From NCBI GenBank assembly GCA_000499405.2, contig HG738138.1, positions 12,835,208 to 12,899,207 on the forward strand: 64,000 nucleotides of DNA, in the 5' to 3' direction. Positions within the stretch are counted from its first letter, which is position 1; each line of letters starts with the position of its first letter. This document shows, piece by piece, positions 13,501 to 25,500 of the stretch. This stretch comes from Onchocerca volvulus (taxonomy: Eukaryota; Nematoda; Chromadorea; Rhabditida; Onchocercidae). The notes under the pieces were generated by a model, which was not told the DNA's origin, did not search any database, and saw only the letters and a program-made list of their open reading frames with translations. Position numbers and translations under genes: made by a program.

Positions 13501-16500
13501 AAGTAATACTCCATTCAATGCTACTGTTGCTATACTAAATGCAAATTATTTTGTTTAACTCTTACCGTAAAGAAAATTAAAAAAAAAAGAAGACTGATCT
13601 TTTTGTTAAGAAAAAAAAACATTTCTAGAAAGCCAATTTAATTCCTCTTCAACAAAATGACAATTTGAAACGGAATGGTTGAAAAAATAAATTAATAATC
13701 TAAAATTAAAAAATTCTTGACAAACCTAAACTGCAATTCCCACTGCATTCGAGTAATCTGTAGAGGTAGCACAATGTAACCACCATCTTCTACAAATGAG
13801 ACCGAACGCAATCTACACTGCGAATCCGTATCATGGGAATGCCAACGGCATTGCGTACAACTCGTTGTCCGATTCACTAATTTGCAGACGGAATCCGAAA
13901 AACATGAGTTCGGCAAGCAATTGTCCATATAAATGGACTTTTCGCAATTTTTTCCTGTACAATTTGTTCATTTATCGAATATAATTTCCCTATTAGTCTA
14001 CAATAGTTGAACTTTTGAACAACTTCAATAATTCAAAATTATGAATAAAAATGATATTTTGTTCTTAAATGAATTTTTTTTTCTTGTTATTATGATCTTC
14101 GCTAATGTTAAACTGAATTTATTAGACTACTTGTTTGTTGCCTAACTTTTCGCCTTCATTAAAAATAATCATAGAAATCGTGATGGCAAAAAATTTCCCA
14201 TTGGGTAATTCCATCGACAAATTTCCTTCAATTTATCTTTCCGTAACTTATTCATTTATCAATTTATAATTGTTCATAGCTTTTTTATACGATCAAATTC
14301 TCTACATGTTTGCATCCCTTATCATATAAATTTATCTGCCACGACTTTTTTATTTCGTTAAAGCTTTCCAGCCTAAAAATTCATTGCAATATCCATTACA
14401 GATGAAGTTAGTGGGCTATAGACAATCCCTAGGGGGGAATGAAATGAAGTGCATTAATGTTATATGAACATTTGCATATAGACTTATTAGGCTGTCGTTC
14501 GAAAAGGAGGAAGAAAAGGGTGAGATAAATGAAAGAAATGAGTGGTCACATTGGGGACAGGAAACATTTGGTGAATGATAATTATTCAGCCTCAACATGG
14601 ATGTATCGGGTCACACCGTCATTAAAAGCTCTTACTACTACTACTACTACTACTACTACTACAACAAGCTACAAAAAGGGCCATCGAATGAAGCCTTAAG
14701 CACCTATTCATACCGTTCCATGTGTTATTATTACATGTTGTGCTTGGGCTTAGGCTACTCCAAGAATTCTTTTCTTTTGATTAGAGACCATACGGTATGT
14801 ATTGTTAATAACTATTCATTGATTCAATCCTTCACAATGTTTAACTGCTATGGTTATAGCTAAAAGTTATTATATAATTTATAGGTTCATTTAAAATCGC
14901 AATGTTTCACTATCAGTCTTGAATTGTCGCGGAAAAAATTGATTATTAATTAGGCAAATGTGATCAAACATCTTAAAATTGTTTATTTTACGAAATTTTA
15001 TGTTCATTTGTATTTTTTTCCATTCATTCCCTCTCATTTCTTCTTCTTTCTCTCTTTCACTTTTTAGGCTTTTTAAACAAAAAAAAAGAAAAAAAATTCT
15101 ATAATGTATGAAAATTTTTTCTGCAGGCTATTGATGGATTTAAAAGAAATTATCAGTGATTGTTGCGGGGAATATTTCTGCTAAAAGATATTCGATTAGG
15201 AATGAAATGAGTGAAAGGAATTGGAAGATTTTATAATTATTGCCATTCAGTAGATTATTAATAGCAAAGCTGCGCAGTCTATTTGTCCAATAAAATGTTA
15301 ATTTTTCATTTATTTGACTTTTGAAATAACAATTAAACCCTGTTCGATGCAATAGAATAATTAATATTATCCAGTTTGCAAATACTTCATTTAAATAGAC
15401 AATTTATGTAATTAAATTATGAGCTAACCTGTCCATTGCGGCGGACAATCGCAACGATATCCATTTTCTAGCGGTACACAAGTACCCTGATGTTGGCATG
15501 GAGACGTGAAACACATATCAAGACGATAGTTACAAGACTGTTCAATACCATCGCTGCCTGCAATGACTTGCTAAATACTAAATCTTAGTTTTATTTTGAA
15601 ATTTCAAAAAATGATAACATCTTTGCATGTAAAGTCTTAATACTTCAACTGAGAGAAACAAAAGTTTGCTATATTGAGAATTGAAGTCGATGCAAGTTTA
15701 GATACGAAATAGCTGTATCAGGGATGATGCAGAATCCGAGATCAAATATCCATTTCGCTAATTTTTTAAAAATTTTATAGCTCTCTACAAAAAATATTTA
15801 TGGAATATCAGCTTTTTTTTTTTAAATATATTATTATCAGGCAAGTTAAAATCTATATGAAATATTAAATAACCTAAAAAAATTTCGAGCAGAATCATTT
15901 TTTTTTCTTTTGAATAATCATGCTAATTTGATTTCAGCTTTACACGGTAGTTTGCAGGCTCACACTTGCTTGTCATTTCAATGTCCACTTTAATTAAAAA
16001 ATTACCGCTCGCTCTCTTACCCTCTCACTCTCTTTTTCTCATTATAATCATATTATATATTTCAATTTAGAATCGATAAGTGTGTGATGAAATATGCGAT
16101 TAAGATGAATAATGCCTATTGATCCATATTAACAATAGTTACACCGTTGACATTTTAACGCTTTTTTCCTAACTTTTGAATAACTGCCAGCTGAAATCAA
16201 TCATCTGGCTGACCATTAATGAATGCTTAATGGAACAGAAGTCACTCTCCAATGCTAATATTAAATGGGCCACGAGTGCCAGTAAGTCGCTAGGCCAATT
16301 ATTCCAATTTGATGCATTCAAGCGAAAAAATGACGAGTGTTGCGGACAGTTGTATATATATTATACAAACTAATTTAATATGCTGAAATACACAAGTTCA
16401 CATACACATAGAAAAATATTCTCACGGAAGGAGAAAGACAATCATAGTACTTATAAAGCAATTAAATTACTAAATTACTAATGATTTATTGATGATAATG

Positions 16501-19500
16501 TGTTTCATTGGGCTCTCTATACTCTAAAAGGCTTAATCGCAAAATCCGCTTTGATCCTTCTGGTGTCCTTCCCGACATTTCTCACCCGTGCCATTAAATG
16601 AGATATAGGCAAAACGAAGCAAGATACATTGTATTTTCGTAAGAAATCTCATTCGGAAAATAAACTTCGAGATTGCTTGACCCATCTGTCACAAAAATTA
16701 GTCAAACGAAATATGCTGTGGGTGAAATTTCAAAAATAAATCAGTAAACCACCCTCTATTGCTAAACATTATATGAGATAATTATGGCTAAAATCTTGCC
16801 TTGATTCTATGTTATAAAAATTATAATTGAGTAAAACAAACTTGCAAATCCGGCTGGACATTCACATTGAAATGAATTGACAGTATTCAAAGAATGCATC
16901 AAGAAACTGTCCGTTTTAAAATTCTGTAATTTGGTTTTAAATTAATTTTGATTTGAAATTAAATTGTGTTAGATGTTTCACACCTCATTTTGTGACATTT
17001 TAGGAAAAAAAATTTTCTTCTTTTTTTCATTCAGCTACACAAAAATAAAAAATACATTTAAATATATTGGTTTCCTATTCCACGGATTTCATTCAATTCA
17101 GGATACTGGAATCACCCCTTAGTCTTTATATAACAACTGGATATAAGAGGGGGATATGTCAAAAATTTAACACATAATGAATAATGTCTGGCAGTAATAT
17201 CAGCTGAGCGACACTTTCAACAGAATTCACTTCGAGATTCCAAAAAGCATTCAATTTACCTGTGTCATTTTGACATATTTCTGACTATTTCTACACTGTT
17301 GAAAATATGGACACGGCTCGCTAGAACATGTAGCATCTCGGTGTATTATTAATCTCATGCCAATTATGTCACTTAGCTTGGCAAGTCCATTTGTAATTAA
17401 TCTTTCTACACGCTCCGATCTAAATTCAAAGATTTTTAAATTTTTAATTACGTTTTCTCCTATTCTGAAAATGCAAAAAAAGCTTCCGACAGTATCAAAT
17501 ATTATCGTACTCAATCTAAATTCATATATTTTATCAAATGTATCTACACACGCATTTTGAGCATTATACATTCATGCATTTAAATTCGTTTTAAACATCG
17601 ATTTTCAGCATTTCATGTAGTTTAAACGCTTCGGGGATTATGAAGTCTTCTGGAACACATACATGACATCTTAAACTAGGCACAGTAGACTATTTATTCC
17701 TAGTAGCTTAATTAGTTCAGAAATTTATCCAGTTGATTAATCAATGAATGCATGCATGCATGTAAGTTCTGTGCATGTAATAAAATAATAAAAATAAAAT
17801 AAATGACTTACCTTTGAATAGTATTTACGTGATGAACAACAAATGATACATTCGTATACTTATTGTACGTTTGAACATTAAATACCCAAATATCATCGCT
17901 ATGCCAATCATCCAAAAGTGATATGGCACTTGTAAAACGTTCAAAAACACTATTATCCAACAATTCCTCATAACGAATATTCGGGAATCCAAGAGTAACG
18001 GTATCTCGGATAATGATATCATCTACGGGTATGTAAATGAACCGAAATTTGGCACAAACATTATTTGGACCATCTGAAATATATTTTTGACCATAAAACT
18101 TTCGTCATTATTTTAGGCTTCGGCATAATATTTCTTGCCTTACTTATGAGATAGATGAATTTCAAACTAAGACTGATATATTCTTCTTACCGGAAACACA
18201 GATTTTATAAATAACATTTATATATCGTTTCCAAACATTCATCAGCATAATGGAGCCTTTATATCGATCCACCATTAAAATATCGTTTGTTTCAATGCTA
18301 TATTCCAAAGTTGCATTATGGTCTGGATCACTAAATTTGTCGTAGAGTTAGGAATTCGAAATTTAAAACTAAATTCTCAATATGTACCTAATTTTTTCTC
18401 ATAATGTACAGCATCAGTGCTCCTGTGTATTTTAAATCAATGATAATATGGAGAGGAAATAGAACTTTTTTCTGATTTGAGAAAAAACTTGAGAAAATCA
18501 AAATTTGAGAGTCAATCAGTGAATATAAGTTATGAAAAAACAAACAAAGCTGGAACATTTCCTATTTCTCGTGCCACAGATTCATCAACATGATTTGCAT
18601 AAAGAACAGTGAAGTCACGAAGTTGAGGTCTGTTATCGTTAACATCGCTGACATGAACATAAACTGGTACGATAGAACTTAGCTGGCCACTAAAATCACT
18701 TCATTTTGCATAACAATAATTGTTGCCAGAAGCGTGGATGTAAATTTTACAATGAACCCATTGAAATGAAATCAATGCTTTTTAAAATGAAACCAGTGAC
18801 CTGCTTGCTTGAATTTCAAGAAAAAAATGATTCTTTTTTGCCTCATAATCGAAAATTGTTCGAGAAAGTATATGTGCCACACCGTTTTGACTTGAATCCT
18901 GTAATTTATAGTGGAGTTGTTAAAATTCATTGTGAATATTGAAGGTAATACGTTGCACTGCTGCTACCTTGTTGTATGTCATAAGAGTGTAGGATTAAAT
19001 CAGTCATCGATTCGTTTTTAATTCTGCCATTTTTCTTGACTCAGCCACATAATTTTTTGACAGTAAACAATATAAATTAATATTTGAAGCATATAATATA
19101 ATCTGCTCATGAAAATTAAATAAGCTCTTGCCGTTTCAATGTCGAAAAGTTTCGCGTCAATGCCACCAAATATTCGAAATTGTATGAGCGCGTTGTCACC
19201 TTCATCTTGATCACGAGCGATGATAGTACCAACTGTGGTACCTATGGGGCTATTCTCTGAGATCCATAAGTCATATCGAGATGATTCAAACTGTGGCGCA
19301 TAATCGTTCACATCAATGATAACTATTGATACGGTGGAAAAGGATGATAATGATGGATTACCGCGATCCTGTGCTTTCACTGTTAGTTGATATCTAGGAA
19401 AATTAGATTTTTCAGATAAGTAAGAGAAGATTTTTACGATTTTCAATAATAACGATTTCTAATAGATCACGAGAAGAATTCAAGTTTATTAAATGACTAG

Positions 19501-22500
19501 AAATCTTATTCTTCCTTAATTTTCCACTTTTCTTTAGAAAAAATGAAATGATTATGGATTTCTAAAATGACCTGGCGATCACTTCACGATCCAGCTTGCT
19601 AACTACTCGCAATGTTCCAGATGATCTATCCAGTTTAAATGTATCACTGTTTCCATTCTCTTCGATCAGATAATAATCAATAATTCCGTTATCACCTTCA
19701 TCTACATCAATAGCTGCTACTTGTGTGAATGAGGTTCCAGTTGGTGTATCTTCCGCTATTGCAACCGTGTAATTTTCAGAAGTAAATTCCGGAGCATTGT
19801 CATTTACTTGAAATAATGAGATTTCAGCACGAAAATCTTGAAACTTGAAAAGCAAAAAATCCGAAAATCTTCTAAATACATCCTCAAATGTTGCAGGGAG
19901 ATTTATAGAAAGAAGGGCTGAAAATTTTGTGGAAAAAATTGCAGAAAGCCGAAAATATAAAATTCTGAAACTAAAATGAAGGAATGGGTAAATAGTTATT
20001 AACAAAGTCCTGACTAAGAATTCTGGAAGATTTCAAGTTACCAACTTAATCAGATAATTTGACGATAATAATTAGGAATTTCTGAGATAAATGTTTATGA
20101 TTCCACATAATTACTAATTTGTTCTTAATTTCCGATTTTTTAAACCTTAATTTATTTTGTCCAAATGATTGAGGCATCCCAATTATAGTATCCCAAAAGT
20201 AATCCTTAAGTTCCATATGAAGTCTTTAAGCCTCGTAATTTAATCCTTACAATCAGAAGCTTATTTTGATTCAATTGTTTGCAATAGTTTGCTTTTTGTC
20301 CTTTTGTTTTTTTTTCGTTTTTTTTTTTTTTTTTTCTTTTAGCTTATTGATATCAGGATGATGCAGATTTGATTAAAATAGATCATATAAAATGCGTGAT
20401 GATTCCATTTCCGAACTCCATGTTCTACCTCTTTAGATCTATAATTTTCTAAAGATAAATGCTTTGAATAACTTATAAGCTGCTGTGGTATTGTTGACTT
20501 GAAATCCAAGCCGATCATTAAATCTGTCCTCAAATAATGACTTTTTTAAGGGTACCTCAAAAGTTTTCAACAATTTCCCTTCTGCAAAGCTGTCAAGTTT
20601 TATTCCACGTTTAGTTTGTGAATTTTGAAAAAAAAAAAAAAAAAGAAAGGAAAAAAGAGAAAACGATTTGAGCTAATTCATTTCAATCCTTTTGTTTAGC
20701 AAATCAAATATTTTTGAAGAAATTGGAAGAGACATTTTTCCTTTCATTTTTCGTTTGAAATTATTGTTGAGGTATGATAAAGCAGTTGAAGAATGGCAAT
20801 GGCAATCAAATGAGCAATAATGAGCAATGTGGCAGGAGACTGCAGTAACTACAGTAAACATTAGCGGCAGTACTGGTAACAATCATTGGTCACATTCAAT
20901 ATCTTTCATTTTGTCAGATTAATTAAGGAAAGAAAATGAACGAAAGGATGGATGGGAATAATCAGGAAGAAAGTATTTTACGGCTCATTGATCTTTGGAC
21001 AATTTGTAGTGAGACATGCATATATGGAGTCAAGATAAGGCGACTTCCTTTATTGCTCTCCCTTTGCTACTGAATGGATGGAAATCCTCGGATCATCATT
21101 TCAGTATGTATGCGACTGATTTATCAGCCAGTATTGTTTCATTTCTCAGTTGATGATGAAACGAATAAATGAAAAATTGAAAACTTTCAAATGGAACTAA
21201 AGAGATAGAAAAGATAGGAAAAAAAGAAAAATAAATTACCTTAAATTACGAGAAATGTAAGATAAATGAAATATTAGCAAATTGATATTTGCTAAGAAAA
21301 AAGATAAGGGAAAAATTAGAATTAAAAACTTGAAAAAAATGCAGAAATAGAAATCAAGCAACAACAAAAAAAAAGTCCAAAAATGTAAAAATTGGCAATA
21401 TTTGTGGGCAAGGATGTTGATGATGAGATGAAAGTAAACTTACTGTCATCCAGGATAATCTCGAGAAATGTACTTGCACTAAGTGGATCAACTGCATGAT
21501 CGATAACAGTAACATTAAGCAAATAGCTACTTCGCTCTTCCCGATCCAACTCTTCAGCGACTACTATTAAGCCGGTATCCTTATTAATACTAAATTCTTC
21601 ACTGTCTAAAATATATAAATATTAACAAATGGTTGCTGGTGACAATCAATTTTCTGCTGTAAAATTCTGATTTAATTAGGAAGAATGTAATTTCTGATAA
21701 ACAGCTAAGAAACCTTCCAAAGTCAAGATACATTGTTTCAAAAAATCAATTTAAAAATTCAGAGTTTTTTTGAGAAATCAAATTCATTATTTTGACTAAT
21801 CATGATGATTAGCTGTTAAATTTACCAACGGAATAGGTAAGCTTGGCATTCTCGTGCCTATCCTGATCCTCCGCTTTCAACTGCATTACTTCTGAACCAA
21901 TCTGGATATTTTCTGGGATGTGTATCGTGAATGGATGAATAAGAAATACCGGTGCAGTGTTAATATCGATAACAGTAATAGTTATTGTACAAGTGCCCGT
22001 TAAACCACCCTTATCAGTTGCTGTTATTATTACACGTAATATATCATCCATACGATCAATTTTACCTGACAATGATAATATGGCTCCCTGGAAGTATTTC
22101 ATTTTGCTTTAATAGCTTTGAAAATTTGAAGGAAAAATTGGTTTGCACAGAAAAGTATGCTGATAGCAACATACTTGCAATGTTTGGGTTTTTTTATGTT
22201 CAGAATTCGACTAATTAAGAGCAATTTTGCCGAATGCCAACTTTTTGCAACCATAGAAGCAATTAAGCATCAAAGAGAACTTCAAAGATTCTTTCTAATC
22301 TAAGGAAGCGTAATGCTTCCTGTGCTGCTCAACATTTATATATTAATTCCTGAAAATTTGAAGAAATAATTGATAGACTGTCCTTTAAAAATTCCTGGTT
22401 TAAATCAAAGCCAAATTATGGCTTCATTTACAAATGCTCCCAAATCTGCCGGCTGAATCATTCAATAATCTTTTATAATCTTTAATTATTGAATGATTCA

Positions 22501-25500
22501 ACCGGCAGATTTGAGGGCGTTTGTAATCCAGTTCCACAATTTTGAAATTACTGGAAGAATCGATGAGAATACCGTCTCCTGCTCCCAACACGATTAATTG
22601 TAACTTCCAATTATGACTCATTTACGCCCACCTCTACCTCGCAGTCTCGGCCGTCTTAACCGACTATTCCGAACAAAACTTAATCTAAGATTGGTTAATC
22701 ATATTTTCAGTATTATCACGTAAGTCTTTTGCAAGTGGCAATGAATGATCCGTGAAGGAGAACATTACGACGTTATTCTTTTGTGTTTTACATATTATTT
22801 TCCTATATCTACTCTGCAGAAGTACAGAAGTTTTTGGAGTGAATTTAAAATTTTTTAAGATGAAATTGAAAGTAAACAATCAATAAGATATTTGTCCAAG
22901 CAAGTCAATAAATTCAGTAAAAATTTCGAGTTATGAAAAAAAAAAAAAAAAAAAAAAAACCTGATCAGCTGAGTAAATAAGTGAAAAAATGTCTTTGTCG
23001 GCTCTTTCAATACGGTATACTATTTTGTCATCAGTATCATGATCGATAGCTTTTACAGTGATTAATGGCGTTCCAAGGACTTCATTTTCGGCTACCGTAA
23101 TATTATAAAAGTTAGGTTCAAAAATCGGTGCATTATCATTGATATCACGAACTGTTACTGTTACCAATAGACTGTCAAACAATGGCGGTTCTCCACCATC
23201 TTCTGCTTTCACCTTAAATAAAGAAATTTTTACCAATTTCAAGTTGTGAACAGTTTTTTTTTCTTCGTGCAAATAATTTACCACAATAAATTTAACAGCC
23301 AAAAATTGTTCTCATTTCCCTTTTTTTCTTCTTACCCCTTTCTTCCTTTTCTTCAAAAAATAAACAATTCAACTCGAAGCATTCTGGCTTTCCAGTAGTA
23401 AGTGACAAACTGCTGAAATAAGTAATAATATTGATTGATTATAATCCTCAAACAATAATTTCATCACCTTAAGTATATATTTTTCCTTATTTTCTCGATC
23501 AAGCTTGCTTATAGTTGTAATGATTCCTGTAGTTCGATCAATTCGAAATGTTTCATTAGCATTATCTTCTCCTTCTAATTTATAAACAATTCGACCATTC
23601 ATGTCATTATCTTCATCGATAGCAAAAATTCGTGTTATTTCAAATCCAATTGGTACATTCTCTTCCACAAATAATTCTTGCTGTGATGCAACAAAATGTG
23701 GTTTCTGGAAAAGTTTCTTGATTAATCAAAGATGAAAATTTCCATATTGTCAATATAATTTTAGGACTCCGTTAATTAATAGTGACATTAGATAAAAACT
23801 TTTTTCAAGAACGAAGAAGAATACTATTTCAAATTTGAAGAATCCTCTCAGAAAATGTTAATAGCCAAGGAAATGATAAATAATTTAATAATTAGTCAGT
23901 ACATGATCATTAATATCGATGATGTATATAGCACAATTAATTGTTGAAAATTGAGCAGGTTGGCCTGAATCCTTGGCTCGCACTAGAAGTGTTGCAGGAT
24001 TGGATCGTGAATCTAGCCTTTGATGCAGTTTTATCCAACCGCTTTCATAATCTATGGAAAACCCATTTACGCTAGATGCCACAATGCTATAACGCACTTT
24101 TCCTGCAATTTACAGCGTAAGTTACTGATTTAACGAAATGAAAAATTTTGAATTTACTTTGATTACATTTTTTCAGAATGTAAGAGGAAATATACCGTTT
24201 TGTCCCGAATCGTTATCTGATGCTTTTATTTGTAAAATATTGGATGGTATGGTTATGTTTTCCATGATTGTAACATTGCAAAATTCCTAAAATTTTCATT
24301 GCTTTTAAGAGTCTTCATTAAAAAAAGTATTTGAATTTCATCAATTTTCTTAAGTTTTGGAAATAATGCATTTTACTTCTCAAATGCTATTATAATTGAA
24401 AATGAACATTGTCCCAAATGATAACGGATAAAAAAACGGAAAAATGATGACTTTTGCAAAATAACCATACTATAACATTTATTGCAGTGGACAAAACGAA
24501 TGAGCATTTCTCATTAAATTGATAGATTTTTTTATTGGTCAAATTTACTAGCAAAGCTAAATTTGAATTACTCTAATCTTGTGCCTAATAACCATACATA
24601 ATCCACCTTTATTTGGCAAAATAAGCAGAAATTATTAGATTGAATTCAAAATTAGATTTCTGAATAACCTGCTCAAAAACAGGTGCATTATCATTGACAT
24701 CAAGAAGATTAATCTCTAGAAGAACTCTTGATGACATCGGTGGTACTCCTTTATCGGTTGCATATACATATACCCGGATGAGATTCATCAATTCACGGTC
24801 CAGATGCTGTGCTGTTTGGATAACTCCTGTTGAACTATGAATTTGAAGTAATTCAGCACCAGGTTCTTCAGCAATCGAATAAACAATTTCTCCGTTCAAA
24901 CCGATATCAAGGTCACGGGCAAAAATTGATGCTAATGTCGTGCCGATCTGGAAATTAAAAGTTCAAGAATTGAATCAATGGCTGAAATGCTCGAATATCA
25001 TTTTATTTTTTATCTTAAACAGAAGGATTGTATCATGAATATTGCATCTCACACTATTTGTGATAATTTTTTCTCATCCTAATTATATCATATAAAAGCT
25101 ATCATAAATACTAATCAAATATCTATTATTATTAATTATCATTGCAATGATTATGCTAATCTTCTAAGCAGAAAGCGAAGAAAGTTTTTTGGTCCAAACG
25201 TCTAAATCTAATTGATGCAAGTAATATTTTAAATGTTGTAATTATTTATTTCAACTTTTACTCATTTAAATTGCATCATCCAATGAATTAGTGTGTAACA
25301 CATAATTAGTATCAAAAGAAGCTCCTCTCTGTACAACCCTTCATTGATAGGCATCTCATAAGTATCTAATTTACGATGTGCCAAGGGTATAATTATTTAC
25401 TGGTGCATCCTCTCGAATTTCAGCATAATAGAAATTGCGTTCGAAAATTGGTGCATTATCCTGGACATCCAGGATTTCCACAATCACCGAACAACTTGCT

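Larger units (their letters stand above)
9371..17419 (-). other. fmi-1: Flamingo part 2: EGF, laminin-G, laminin-EGF and hormone-receptor modules
   Basis: Exons: 17419-17260, 16923-16842, 15557-15429, 13954-13726, 13534-13408, 13235-13158, 13026-12940, 12676-12310, 12062-11921, 11616-11484, 11254-11084, 10830-10740, 10585-10496, 10279-10101, 9979-9722, 9475-9371. EGF1 spans the first two exons. EGF2 (CQHQGTC...CDCPPQW) is followed by a degenerate EGF and then laminin-G1 ([13 protein letters not shown] onward). A further EGF (NECLNNPC...CRCKK) precedes laminin-G2. Two more EGFs follow, then a laminin-type EGF (CKQCSCDTG...CYCK) and the hormone-receptor motif (GIQWPTT with a Cys-rich continuation). 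Two acceptors are inferred mainly from phase: 13026 (a stronger-looking AG lies just upstream but breaks the frame) and 12676. Confidence 0.88.

Noticed and set aside
18387..18422. Possible 36-nt flamingo exon between cadherin exons 18689-18546 and 18330-18191
   Set aside because: It has AG and GT borders and reads [11 protein letters not shown], but its phases do not close. The direct junction restores the expected [15 protein letters not shown].
22424..22621. 66-residue minus-strand frame in a flamingo intron
   Set aside because: It runs through both arms of the foldback. Its repeated peptide comes from the inverted repeat.
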